Source: Brevibacillus panacihumi (GTDB lineage: Bacteria; Bacillota; Bacilli; Brevibacillales; Brevibacillaceae). From it: a stretch of DNA of 64,000 nt. The DNA lies in NCBI RefSeq assembly GCF_003710985.1, contig NZ_RHHT01000003.1, forward strand, positions 1 through 64,000. The letters are read 5' to 3'. Under the pieces are notes generated by a model. That model searched no databases. It was given only the letters and a program-made list of their open reading frames with translations, and was not told the DNA's origin. Position numbers and translations under genes: made by a program. Of this stretch, positions 1 to 8,206 are shown piece by piece (the stretch's first letter is position 1; each line of letters opens with the position of its first letter).

Positions 1-54
1 TCGGTCGAGGACTTATCCACAGACATCCATAAGCATTCGTGCAGATTCAGTTTT

Positions 55-72
55 GAAGGAATAAATTCCTTC
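55..72 (+). other. Short inverted repeat ahead of the tRNA cluster
   Basis: A 7-bp perfect inverted repeat (GAAGGAA / TTCCTTC, 4-nt loop) sits just before the first tRNA. It may be a processing stem between an upstream stable RNA and the tRNAs. Bases 1-54 hold nothing I can name; an upstream 5S rRNA gene is only a guess from the usual layout of such clusters. Confidence 0.35.
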
Positions 73-77
73 CTTGT

Positions 78-153
78 TCCTCGGTAGCTCAGTCGGTAGA
101 GCAATCGGCTGTTAACCGATCGGTCGGCGGTTCGAGTCCGTCCCGAGGAGCCA
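78..153 (+). tRNA. tRNA-Asn (GTT)
   Basis: Full cloverleaf with acceptor arms TCCTCGG/CCGAGGA, anticodon GTT, and encoded CCA at 151-153. First gene of a 13-tRNA cluster. Confidence 0.97.
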
Positions 154-158
154 TATAT

Positions 159-251
159 GGATGGATGTCCGAGCGGCCGAAGGAGCACGATTGGAAATCG
201 TGTAGGCGGGGTCAACTCGTCTCGTGGGTTCAAATCCCACTCCATCCGCCA
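159..251 (+). tRNA. tRNA-Ser (GGA)
   Basis: Class II tRNA with long variable arm; acceptor GGATGGA/TCCATCC, anticodon GGA in the loop TTGGAAA, encoded CCA. Confidence 0.96.
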
Positions 252-254
252 TCT

Positions 255-331
255 GGCCCGTTGGTGAAGCGGTTTAACACAGCAGCCTTTCACGCTGTCA
301 TACAGGGGTTCGAATCCCCTACGGGTCACCA
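255..331 (+). tRNA. tRNA-Glu (TTC)
   Basis: Acceptor GGCCCGT pairs with ACGGGTC (one G-T), anticodon loop CTTTCAC gives TTC, encoded CCA. Confidence 0.96.
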
Positions 332-416
332 TACAAAACCCTTCACTAGTTGTTGGGGCCCCCGCAAAGTACTCGGAATATGCTTCAGAGCATAAATGTC
401 ACTTTGTGGGGAATGC

Positions 417-492
417 GGAGGCTTAGCTCAGCTGGGAGAGCATCTGCCTTACAAGCAGAGGGTCGGCGGTTCGATCCCGTCAGCCTCCACCA
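417..492 (+). tRNA. tRNA-Val (TAC)
   Basis: Acceptor GGAGGCT/AGCCTCC, anticodon TAC in CTTACAA, encoded CCA. An 85-bp spacer separates it from tRNA-Glu. Confidence 0.96.
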
Positions 493-539
493 CTTTTTAA
501 AAGTGGATAGTAACTTTATCAGGACATTGTCCTAGTCGT

Positions 540-616
<77 letters not shown>

Positions 617-623
617 AATTTTT

Positions 624-700
624 GGAGCTGTGGTGAAGTTGGAGTTCACGCCGGTCTGTCACACCGGAGGTCGCGGGTTCGAGTCCCGTCAGCTCCGCCA
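624..700 (+). tRNA. tRNA-Asp (GTC)
   Basis: Acceptor GGAGCTG/CAGCTCC, anticodon GTC in CTGTCAC, encoded CCA. Confidence 0.96.
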
Positions 701-733
701 TTCTTTTTAAATGGCGAGTAAGAAGTACATTAT

Positions 734-809
<76 letters not shown>

Positions 810-812
810 TGT

Positions 813-886
813 AGGGGCATAGTTTAACGGTAGAACGAAGGTCTCCAAAACCTTTGGTGTGGGTTCGATTCCTACTGCCCCTGCCA
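813..886 (+). tRNA. tRNA-Trp (CCA)
   Basis: Acceptor AGGGGCA/TGCCCCT, anticodon CCA in CTCCAAA, encoded 3' CCA. Only 3 bp separate it from tRNA-Phe. Confidence 0.96.
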
Positions 887-911
887 ATTTCTCCAAATAG
901 ATTCATAGTAT

Positions 912-988
912 GGCGGTCGTGGCGAAGGGGTTAACGCACCGGATTGTGGCTCCGGCATTCGTGGGTTCGAGTCCCATCGATCGCCCCA
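912..988 (+). tRNA. tRNA-His (GTG)
   Basis: Anticodon GTG. The 5' end is set to include the extra G(-1) opposite discriminator C, the identity element of tRNA-His; acceptor GCGGTCG/CGATCGC; encoded CCA. Confidence 0.94.
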
Positions 989-998
989 TTTTCATCCT

Positions 999-1073
999 TG
1001 GGGTATAGCCAAGCGGTAAGGCAACGGACTTTGACTCCGTCATTCCCAGGTTCGAATCCTGGTACCCCAGCCA
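999..1073 (+). tRNA. tRNA-Gln (TTG)
   Basis: Acceptor TGGGGTA/TACCCCA, anticodon TTG in CTTTGAC, encoded CCA. Confidence 0.96.
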
Positions 1074-1078
1074 TTTAT

Positions 1079-1154
1079 GCGGATGTAGCTCAATTGGTAG
1101 AGCGTCGCCTTGCCAAGGCGAAGGTCGCGGGTTCGAGACCCGTCGTCCGCTCCA
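1079..1154 (+). tRNA. tRNA-Gly (GCC)
   Basis: Acceptor GCGGATG/CGTCCGC, anticodon GCC in TTGCCAA, encoded CCA. Bases 1134-1156 (T-loop to just past CCA) recur exactly at 1280-1302, see the repeat entry. Confidence 0.96.
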
Positions 1155-1302
1155 TAGAAGTTCTTCAGGTCTCTCACCCGTTCCGGGTTCACCCTTGAAG
1201 AAATACAGGAAGCAGGTTGCTCGGGTACTACCGATCTGGCTTGTCTCGGAAGCGTATCGACGCAGAGGCGCCAGAGAAGCGAGACCCGTCGTCCGCTCCA
1301 TA
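1134..1302 (+). repeat. Direct repeat of the tRNA-Gly 3' end flanking a 123-bp insert
   Basis: The 23 bases 1134-1156, covering the 3' part of the tRNA-Gly T-arm, acceptor strand, CCA and two following bases, are repeated without mismatch at 1280-1302. Duplication of a tRNA 3' end is the usual trace of site-specific integration, but the 123-bp interval is too small for a gene. It contains a hairpin (ACCCG TTC CGGGT inside TTCTTC/GAAGAA) and no ORF. Unequal recombination between tRNA genes that left only the tail of a second tRNA-Gly is an equally good explanation. Confidence 0.75.
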
Positions 1303-1305
1303 TCT

Positions 1306-1379
1306 GGAGGCATAGCCAAGTGGTAAGGCACGGGTCTGCAAAACCCTTATCCCCGGTTCAAATCCGGGTGCCTCCTCCA
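1306..1379 (+). tRNA. tRNA-Cys (GCA)
   Basis: Acceptor GGAGGCA/TGCCTCC, anticodon GCA in CTGCAAA, encoded CCA. Confidence 0.96.
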
Positions 1380-1388
1380 AGTAAATAG

Positions 1389-1470
1389 GCCGGTGTGGCG
1401 GAATGGCAGACGCGCGCGACTCAAAATCGTGAGGGAAACCGTGGGGGTTCAAGTCCCTTCACCGGCACCA
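1389..1470 (+). tRNA. tRNA-Leu (CAA)
   Basis: Class II tRNA; acceptor GCCGGTG/CACCGGC, anticodon CAA in CTCAAAA, encoded CCA. Last tRNA of the cluster. Confidence 0.94.
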
Positions 1471-1484
1471 TAAGAAAAACAAGA

Positions 1485-1522
1485 AGTTCTTTAGGAGTAA
1501 AATCCTAAAGGACTTTTTTTAT
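1485..1522 (+). terminator. Terminator of the tRNA cluster
   Basis: Hairpin of about 12 bp (AGTTCTTTAGGA against TCCTAAAGGACT) followed by a run of T at 1514-1520. Confidence 0.85.
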
Positions 1523-1599
1523 TTTGAAAGTGATGAACTGTTTGCTCCTATCATTCGCCCAAATGCCCGAATGATAGGAAATGAAGCACTAACGCAATG

Positions 1600-2035
1600 T
1601 ATTTGTGGGCACATACGATTGCAGTCTTGAAACAGGCTTATCCGGCTTTTGACGAGCAGGCCGTGCTTAGTCATGCCGTGGAGGATATATCAGGCGACTC
1701 GTTGATCGCTGCGTTCGTCAACGGGGTTCATCGTGTATCGCAAAGGACTGTACTCTTATGGGATGATTTTCATCATTTTCATCATAATCAAAGAGCCATC
1801 GATCTTAGAGAAAGTGGTTTATTTACTGGAGCGCTTGCCATCCCGCGCTCATCACCTTATCGCAAGCCGAACTCCCCCGTTGCGTTCTCTATCCAGAATA
1901 AGGACAGAGAACGCGTTGAGCCGATTGGATGCGAGTGCTCTGCGCTTCGGCGGGAATAGGTTCATGCCGAATGATACTGCAACTCGCGCAGAAGCAACGG
2001 TAATGCTGCTTCGAATCTTTGAACTCAATCGATAG
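1600..2035 (+). pseudogene. Chimeric relic: MalT/LuxR-type regulator fragment fused to an SLH-domain tail
   Basis: Two overlapping + frames together read as part of a MalT-like STAND regulator. Frame 1 gives AFDEQAVLSHAVED, then VNGVHRVSQRTVLLWDDFHH (Walker B-like). After a frame change near 1790 the other frame continues VVYLLERLPSRAHHLIASRT and ends SRLDASALRF. It then passes directly into GNRFMPNDTATRAEATVMLL, the end of an S-layer-homology domain, and stops at 2035. The Walker A region, the sensor half and the LuxR DNA-binding domain are missing. The gene is truncated at both ends, frameshifted and joined to part of another gene, so it is not expected to work. SLH domains anchor S-layer and surface proteins to secondary cell-wall polymer. 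Confidence 0.7.
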
Positions 2036-2051
2036 ATAAGCAAATTCACAG

Positions 2052-2087
2052 GCGAAGACGGCTCTGAAGGGGTCTCTTCGCATTTTT
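2052..2087 (+). terminator. Terminator behind the SLH relic
   Basis: GCGAAGA/TCTTCGC stem followed by ATTTTT. Probably the original terminator of the lost SLH-domain gene. Confidence 0.65.
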
Positions 2088-2220
2088 GTGATATCTATTC
2101 CATTTCTATTTTTTAACTTCTACTAAGATGTTTCCTGCCAAAATGACAAAACCTAACAAATAATGAGAAATTCCTACAAAATTGGGTCAATCGTACCTAA
2201 CTGAAAGAATTTTATCAATA

Positions 2221-2247
2221 TATACTAAAAACTTTAATTTTAGTATA
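2221..2247. promoter_or_regulatory. Perfect 10-bp palindrome upstream of the riboswitch
   Basis: TATACTAAAA (2221-2230) and TTTTAGTATA (2238-2247) form an uninterrupted inverted repeat with a 7-bp spacer, directly upstream of the c-di-GMP aptamer and inside the likely promoter region. It could be an operator. I see no good -35/-10 pair that would fix the promoter. Confidence 0.5.
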
Positions 2248-2275
2248 AAACTTATATTCACCCTCGTAACGATAA

Positions 2276-2363
2276 TAGCAAACCCATTGAAAGATGGAGA
2301 CGCAAAGCTAAAGGGGCTAACGGATTTGCAGAAGACGCAAATACCTATGCCAGCCAGTTGCCG
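2276..2363 (+). ncRNA. Cyclic-di-GMP-I (GEMM) riboswitch aptamer before the adhesin gene
   Basis: The class I c-di-GMP aptamer signature is present in order: GCAAACC, a hairpin with GAAA tetraloop (2286-2296), GACGCAAAGC (2299-2308), the GGGGCT tetraloop receptor strand, a P3 hairpin (GATTTGC/GCAAAT, 2323-2341) and ATGCCAGCC...TTGCC closing P1 against GCAA. Flanking bases CCCTCGT (2261-2267) and ACGACGG (2367-2373) can extend P1 by six pairs. A terminator follows at once, so control by transcription termination of the adhesin and sortase is inferred. Whether ligand turns the gene on or off cannot be read safely. Confidence 0.9.
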
Positions 2364-2373
2364 AAAACGACGG

Positions 2374-2420
2374 AAACCTCCGTCTATTAGCGCATGTCCG
2401 CTTATGACGGAGGTTTTTTT
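2374..2420 (+). terminator. Expression-platform terminator of the adhesin riboswitch
   Basis: Eleven-bp stem AAACCTCCGTC (2374-2384) / GACGGAGGTTT (2406-2416) followed by T. Bases GACGG at 2369-2373 can pair instead with CCGTC at 2380-2384, and the same GACGG can join the extended aptamer stem. This gives a switch between aptamer, anti-terminator and terminator folds. Confidence 0.85.
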
Positions 2421-2552
2421 ATTAATGGCTTGAGGAGGAAGGAATCAGGAGGTGAGGGTAGTAAACGCAGAATGTCTATTTTTATGGTTGCATCTACTAG
2501 AAGACAAATCCTCCCCTCACAGTCAAACTGGAAAATAAAAGGAGGAGGTACA

Positions 2553-5500
2553 TTGAAAACAAAATACTTAATCAAGCAAGCTTTGAAAGTTTTAATGGCT
2601 ATTCTACTTGTTGTAGCGAACTTCCCTTTATACCATCAAAATGCAAAGGCGGCTGATGCTGGTAATCGGTTGACCTATAAATTTGAGGGATTCTCTAATA
2701 ATGAGATAAATGATTTTTCCTTTAATGGTGATGCTGAAATTCCCACAGGGATGAATCTTTTACGCTTGACACCGGCAGTTGCATTAAAAAGCGGAGCAGT
2801 CTTTCACAAAACTCCGGTTTATCTTCAAAATGATTATTCATTCAGTACAGTCTTTTCATTTAGAATGAGTAATTCAAATCCTGTTGATGGTATAAGCGAC
2901 GGGTTGACTTTTACGATCCAGACCAAAACATCCAGTGCACGGGCAGATGGAGGGGGATTGGGGTATTACGATATTAAGCCCAGTTTTACTGTAAAATATG
3001 ATACTTTTAAAAATGATGTTTATCAGGATCCCTCTGCAAACTACATAGGAATCGCGCAAAATGGGGAGTTGGGCAATAAGCAAGCATCCTGGTATACGGA
3101 TCTGGATCAGTACAATACGGCTAATAGCACCAATTATGTTTTATCAGATGGAACCCTGTATTATACATGGATCGATTATGATGGACGAAACAAGAATATT
3201 CAGGTTCATCTCGGTACTTCGCCGGATCGGGCAAACTCCCATCAAATATTGGATGTAAATGGTATAGATCTTGGTGCGCTATTCAATGGAAGTCCTATTC
3301 ATGCCGGTTTTACGGCAGCAACAGGATACCCAAATTATGAGACTCATGATATCTATCGTTGGTATTTTGCGGATGATTACGCACCGATTGATTATGCCCA
3401 GAACCGGCCGCCAACGGCTTCAGAGGACAACGTAACAACGGAAGAAGATACTCCAGTGTCAGGTGCTGTTAACGGCACGGACCCGGATGGGGATCCATTA
3501 GCATATACAAAAGGCGAGGATCCGAAGCACGGGGTTGTTACGCTCAATCCGGACGGAACTTGGACCTACACTCCGGAGAAAGGCTTTGTTGGTGAAGATA
3601 GTTTCACCGTAATCGTGGATGACGGCTATGGCGGTACAACAGAGGTTACGATTACTGTTGATGTGACAGAATCAAATACTCCGTCTCCACCTAATGCATG
3701 TGGACCAAGAGTGGCATTGATTAACGGCAGCTTCGAGCAACCGTTAGCAAGAAATGTTGGCGATAAAGGTTCTCCTGGAGCTGAGCACGCTTGGATGTAT
3801 TTTTACGATTACGAAGTTCCGGCTTGGGAGACTACAGCAACAGATCATTTTATACAAATAATGCAAAACTCCAATGAATTTCTGGGGCCAAATCTAGGAG
3901 GGAATGGTCAGACAATCCCCGTTGTTGCAGCTGACGGAACACAATATGCCGAATTGAACGCAAATCAAGTATCCATGTTGTATCAAGACGTGGAAACCAC
4001 CCCGGGGCAAATCATTTATTGGCGGCTGGCTCATCGTGGTGAATATGGTGTTGATACGATGCAACTTAGAATAGGTTCTCCTGACATCCCGCCGCTAACT
4101 ATGCCAGTTATTCAACAAATGAGCAGTACCAATAATAAATGGACGTATTATTCAGGAACCTATACGGTACCGCAAGGGCAAACTGTAACAAGGTTTGGGT
4201 TTGAAGGTGTCACAAGTTCAAATGGGGATCCAACATTTGGTAATTTGTTGGACGACATCTTCCTGGGTACAGAACCATGCGGAATCGTTACCAAGTCTGT
4301 GGACAAATCGGAAAATGTTCAATCAGGGGACAACCTCACTTACACGGTAAACTTCAAAAATGAGGGTGGAGATGTCGCTGAACACGTTGTATTGGAAGAC
4401 CAAATTCCTGAAGGAACCGAGTATGTTCCTGATTCTCTGGAGATCATCGACGGCCCGAATACAGGACCATTAACAGATGAAAGTGGCGACGATCAAGGCG
4501 AATTTGATGAAGATGCTAACAAAATAATCGTTCGTTTAGGAAGTGGAGCAACAGAACAAGAAGGTGGAAGAGTCCCTAATACAGATATTCTGCCTGAAGG
4601 AACGACCATTCAATTTAAGGTCAAGGTACTTCCCGAATCTAGTGGAAAACAGGTCATCAACAAAGCTGTCGCCAATTATGATAATTTGTTAGAAAACAAA
4701 AACGAGACTCTCGAATCTAATGAAGTCGACAGTTCAGTAAATCTGAATCAACCTCCGATCGTATCGGATGACAACGTAACGACGGAAAAAGATACACCCG
4801 TGTCTGGTAAGGTCAATGGTACGGACCCGGATGGAGATCCGCTGACGTATACAAAAGGCAAGGATCCTGAGCACGGGAATGTTACGGTGAATCCCGACGG
4901 AACCTGGACCTATACTCCAGAGACAGGCTTTGTCGGTGAGGATAGCTTTACCGTCATCGTAGATGATGGCAAGGGCGGCAAAACGGAGGTTACGATTACC
5001 GTTGATGTGACGGAATCAAATACACCACCCCCGCCAACGAACCAAAAGCCAACCGTGCCGGACTACAACTTGTCGACTAGGAAAAACTCCCCGTTAGAAG
5101 GAACTGTGGAGGGAAGGGATCCGGATGAGGATTCGCTGACGTACAGAAAGGGAGAGGATCCGGAACACGGAACAGTGACGGTGAACCCGGACGGAACGTG
5201 GACGTATGAGCCAGATCCCGACTATGTCGGCCCAGACAGTTTTACCGTCATCGTGGATGATGGAAAGGGCGGCACGACCACGTCAACGATCACGATTGAA
5301 GTAGAGGAGCCGAGTACGCCCCCTCCGGTGAACCGACCGCCAACCGCACCGGACTACAGCGAGACGACAGATAATGAAACACCTGCAACCGGAAAGGTGA
5401 GGGGAACAGATCCGGACGGCGATCCGCTGACGTATACGAAGGGCGAGGATCCGAAACACGGAACCGTGACGGTGAACCCGGACGGAACGTGGACATATGA

Positions 5501-7334
5501 GCCGGACCCAGGCTATGTAGGCGAGGACAGCTTCACGGTCATCGTAGATGACGGGAATGGCGGTACAACGGAAGTGACGATCACGATTGACGTAACGGAT
5601 CCAGTCACGTCGAATCCGCCGCCAGATCCAGAGGAGAACCGACCGCCGACGGCACCGGACTACAGCGAGACGACAGATAATGAAACACCTGCAACCGGAA
5701 AGGTGAGGGGAACAGATCCGGACGGCGATCCGCTGACGTATACGAAGGGCGAGGATCCGGAACATGGAACCGTGACGGTGAACCCGGACGGAACGTGGAC
5801 ATATGAGCCAGACCCTGGTTATGTGGGAGAGGACAGCTTCACGGTCATCGTAGATGACGGGAATGGCGGCACAACGGAAGTGACGATCACGATTGACGTA
5901 ACGGATCCAGTCACGTCGAATCCGCCGCCAGATCCAGAGGAGAACCGACCACCGACGGCACCGGACTACAGCGAGACGACAGACAACGAAACACCGGCAA
6001 CCGGAAAGGTGAGGGGAACAGATCCGGACGACGACCCGCTGACGTATACGAAGGGCGAGGATCCGAAACACGGAACCGTGACGGTGAACCCGGACGGAAC
6101 GTGGACGTATGAACCGGACCCAGGCTATGTGGGCGAGGACAGCTTCACGGTCATCGTAGATGACGGGAATGGCGGCACAACGGAAGTGACGATTACGATT
6201 GACGTAACGGATCCAGTAACGTCGAATCCGCCGCCAGATCCAGAGGAGAACCGACCGCCGACGGCACCGGACTACAGCGAGACGACAGACAACGAAACGC
6301 CGGCAACCGGAAAGGTGAAGGGAACGGATCCGGACGGCGATCCGCTCACGTACACGAAGGGCGAGGATCCGAAACACGGAACCGTGACGGTGAACCCGGA
6401 CGGAACGTGGACGTATGAACCGGACCCAGGCTATGTGGGCGAGGACAGCTTTACCGTTATCGTAGATGACGGCAATGGCGGCACAACAGAGGTGACGATC
6501 ACGATTGATGTGAAGGAGCCGAGTACGCCGCCCCCAACCCCGACCCCGGACCCAGAGGAGAACCGACCGCCGACCGCACCGGACTACAGCGAGACGACAG
6601 ATAATGAAACACCTGCAACCGGAAAGGTGAAGGGAACGGATCCGGACGGCGATCCGCTCACGTACACGAAGGGCGAGGATCCGAAACACGGAACCGTGAC
6701 GGTGAACCCGGACGGAACGTGGACATATGAGCCGGACCCAGGCTATGTAGGCGAGGACAGCTTTACTGTTATCGTAGATGACGGCAATGGCGGCACAACA
6801 GAGGTGACAATCACGATCGAAGTGAAGAAGCCGAGTACGCCGACTACACCACCGGGCTCGTCAACCGAAGGACGGGACCGGGATAGGGACAGGGACAGAC
6901 CAAGCACGTCAAACGGACAGCAGGGCACGCCTCCGGAAGTTACTACACCGCCGTCGAGCATGCCAGATCAGCCGTCAAGTACACCTCACCAACCAAGCAT
7001 GCCAGATCAGCCGTCAAGTACACCTGACCAACCGCCGAGCATGCCAGATCAGCCGTCGAGTACACCTGACCAACCGCCTGGCATGCCGACTCCACCGCAA
7101 ACTACATCGACCCCGCCACAAGCAGGGCATGTAGCAGGAGCTCAATCGGAACAAGGAACAGAGCTTCCATCGGTTGAACCCAAAGGTGGTAAAAAGCCGC
7201 AAGCGAAGGATGGAGAGCAGCCTCCGAATAGGTTGCCTAACACCTCGACTAATCTGTATAACCTGGGATTCACAGGAGCGATTGCAATGTTGGCAGGCTG
7301 GTTGCTACGAAGAAAAAAAAGCAAGCCGCAATAG
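2553..7334 (+). CDS. LPXTG-type cell-wall-anchored adhesin with lectin domain and VCBS/cadherin-like repeats
   Basis: Predicted 1593-residue surface adhesin. The start is TTG at 2553, ten bases behind a strong GGAGGAGG. An upstream in-frame ATG at 2394 lies inside the terminator and is rejected. Order: signal peptide (to about residue 33), bacterial L-type lectin-like domain (about 35-285), one VCBS/Ig-like repeat (285-375), an all-beta carbohydrate-binding-like module (380-574), a DUF11 domain (575-730), then seven more repeats of about 95-100 residues with the core GTDPDGDPLTYTKGEDP. A Pro/Ser/Thr-rich stalk (MPDQPSSTPDQPP units) follows. The end has LPNTS (1561-1565), a hydrophobic stretch and RRKKSK, the sortase sorting signal. 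The LPNT-type motif suits the class D sortase next door. Repeats 4-8 are nearly identical in DNA, so copy number may vary. Likely c-di-GMP-controlled through the upstream riboswitch. Confidence 0.9.
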   Translation: MKTKYLIKQALKVLMAILLVVANFPLYHQNAKAADAGNRLTYKFEGFSNNEINDFSFNGDAEIPTGMNLLRLTPAVALKSGAVFHKTPVYLQNDYSFSTVFSFRMSNSNPVDGISDGLTFTIQTKTSSARADGGGLGYYDIKPSFTVKYDTFKNDVYQDPSANYIGIAQNGELGNKQASWYTDLDQYNTANSTNYVLSDGTLYYTWIDYDGRNKNIQVHLGTSPDRANSHQILDVNGIDLGALFNGSPIHAGFTAATGYPNYETHDIYRWYFADDYAPIDYAQNRPPTASEDNVTTEEDTPVSGAVNGTDPDGDPLAYTKGEDPKHGVVTLNPDGTWTYTPEKGFVGEDSFTVIVDDGYGGTTEVTITVDVTESNTPSPPNACGPRVALINGSFEQPLARNVGDKGSPGAEHAWMYFYDYEVPAWETTATDHFIQIMQNSNEFLGPNLGGNGQTIPVVAADGTQYAELNANQVSMLYQDVETTPGQIIYWRLAHRGEYGVDTMQLRIGSPDIPPLTMPVIQQMSSTNNKWTYYSGTYTVPQGQTVTRFGFEGVTSSNGDPTFGNLLDDIFLGTEPCGIVTKSVDKSENVQSGDNLTYTVNFKNEGGDVAEHVVLEDQIPEGTEYVPDSLEIIDGPNTGPLTDESGDDQGEFDEDANKIIVRLGSGATEQEGGRVPNTDILPEGTTIQFKVKVLPESSGKQVINKAVANYDNLLENKNETLESNEVDSSVNLNQPPIVSDDNVTTEKDTPVSGKVNGTDPDGDPLTYTKGKDPEHGNVTVNPDGTWTYTPETGFVGEDSFTVIVDDGKGGKTEVTITVDVTESNTPPPPTNQKPTVPDYNLSTRKNSPLEGTVEGRDPDEDSLTYRKGEDPEHGTVTVNPDGTWTYEPDPDYVGPDSFTVIVDDGKGGTTTSTITIEVEEPSTPPPVNRPPTAPDYSETTDNETPATGKVRGTDPDGDPLTYTKGEDPKHGTVTVNPDGTWTYEPDPGYVGEDSFTVIVDDGNGGTTEVTITIDVTDPVTSNPPPDPEENRPPTAPDYSETTDNETPATGKVRGTDPDGDPLTYTKGEDPEHGTVTVNPDGTWTYEPDPGYVGEDSFTVIVDDGNGGTTEVTITIDVTDPVTSNPPPDPEENRPPTAPDYSETTDNETPATGKVRGTDPDDDPLTYTKGEDPKHGTVTVNPDGTWTYEPDPGYVGEDSFTVIVDDGNGGTTEVTITIDVTDPVTSNPPPDPEENRPPTAPDYSETTDNETPATGKVKGTDPDGDPLTYTKGEDPKHGTVTVNPDGTWTYEPDPGYVGEDSFTVIVDDGNGGTTEVTITIDVKEPSTPPPTPTPDPEENRPPTAPDYSETTDNETPATGKVKGTDPDGDPLTYTKGEDPKHGTVTVNPDGTWTYEPDPGYVGEDSFTVIVDDGNGGTTEVTITIEVKKPSTPTTPPGSSTEGRDRDRDRDRPSTSNGQQGTPPEVTTPPSSMPDQPSSTPHQPSMPDQPSSTPDQPPSMPDQPSSTPDQPPGMPTPPQTTSTPPQAGHVAGAQSEQGTELPSVEPKGGKKPQAKDGEQPPNRLPNTSTNLYNLGFTGAIAMLAGWLLRRKKSKPQ

Positions 7335-7351
7335 ATCAGCAGCCATAACAA

Positions 7352-7389
7352 AGAAGAAAACACTTTTCTTGGGAAAGGTGTTTTCTTCT
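7352..7389 (+). terminator. Hairpin between adhesin and sortase genes
   Basis: Stem of about 15 bp (GAAGAAAACAC.../GTGTTTTCTTC) with only a weak T run after it. It may be a partial terminator that lowers sortase expression relative to adhesin, or a 3' stabilising hairpin. Confidence 0.6.
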
Positions 7390-7444
7390 GTTTCAAAAAC
7401 CGGTATGGCCAAAAAGCCAAGACTATATTTGGAGGGAACTGTGG

Positions 7445-8077
7445 ATGCAGAGGAAAGCAGGGACACTCTTGATGGCGATTGGTATGATCGTCGTTGCGAT
7501 CGCCATTTTTCAATATATTGAACATCAGGTCAAGATGAAACAGGCATTGGCGAAGGCAGAGGCATTAGTCGAGTCTTCACCACTGAAGGATGCTTCTGCA
7601 ACGAAACCGTCCGCTTCCTCTGTTGCAGCTTCCGAACTCCTTTCCGAGCGTCCCAAATTTAGCCCGAAAGAGAATGATGTGATTGGAACGCTGCACATTC
7701 CGAAGATAGAGGCTGAGCTGCCAATTATCGAAGGTACGGAGGAAGAGATGCTCCAGCAAGGCGTCGGACATTATCTCACAAGCGCGTTTCCGTCTGATGG
7801 GGAACAGATCGTATTATCCGGTCATCGCGATACCGTTTTTCGGGATTTTGCGAAGCTGGAATTAGGGGACCGATTCATCGTCAAGATGCCGTATGGTACG
7901 TTTCATTACGAAATATCGAGTACGGAAATTGTCGATCAGGACGACACCTCAGTGATTCGTTCAATGGGGGAGGAGGTACTCGTTGTAACGACATGCTATC
8001 CTTTTCGTTACGTAGGAGATGCTCCCGAGCGGTATATTGTTTACGCCCTGCCGGTTTTGGATGGCGAGAACTCTTGA
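7445..8077 (+). CDS. Class D sortase
   Basis: A 210-residue membrane transpeptidase that cleaves an LPXT-type sorting signal and joins the protein to the cell wall. An N-terminal signal anchor (about residues 5-25) is followed by a charged linker and the sortase beta-barrel. The catalytic His lies in LSGHRDTVF, the catalytic Cys in VVTTCYPF (TLxTC-type), and the Arg in APERYIVYAL. The length and the cysteine motif fit class D. ATG 7445 is 8 bases after GGAGGG. It lies 110 bp downstream of the LPNTS adhesin, its obvious substrate, and shares any transcript that passes the riboswitch and the intervening hairpin. Confidence 0.93.
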   Translation: MQRKAGTLLMAIGMIVVAIAIFQYIEHQVKMKQALAKAEALVESSPLKDASATKPSASSVAASELLSERPKFSPKENDVIGTLHIPKIEAELPIIEGTEEEMLQQGVGHYLTSAFPSDGEQIVLSGHRDTVFRDFAKLELGDRFIVKMPYGTFHYEISSTEIVDQDDTSVIRSMGEEVLVVTTCYPFRYVGDAPERYIVYALPVLDGENS

Positions 8078-8128
8078 ATATAAGCATCGAGATAGGATTC
8101 CCTATATTGTACTTATAGGGAAAAAGAG

Positions 8129-8166
8129 ATTCTGATCGTCAATTCCTTGATGATCAGAATTTTTTT
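8129..8166 (+). terminator. Terminator after the sortase gene
   Basis: ATTCTGATC/GATCAGAAT stem followed by seven T. Confidence 0.85.
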
Positions 8167-8206
8167 GTTTTGGATCAAAAACACATGAAAATCTAGAAAA
8201 GAAACC

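Noticed and set aside
2394-2552. N-terminal extension of the adhesin from ATG 2394
   Set aside because: It begins inside the riboswitch terminator and lacks a ribosome binding site; the TTG at 2553 has a strong one and starts a proper signal peptide.
5283-6689. A 468-codon open frame on the minus strand opposite the adhesin repeats
   Set aside because: It mirrors the repeat period of the plus-strand gene, is rich in Arg/Cys/Ile codons from the antisense of Asp/Gly/Thr codons, and has no start signal. It is an antisense shadow of repetitive DNA.
6938-7120. Mobile-element or CRISPR-like direct repeats
   Set aside because: These are codons of a Pro/Ser/Thr-rich stalk (MPDQPSSTPDQPP) in frame with the adhesin.
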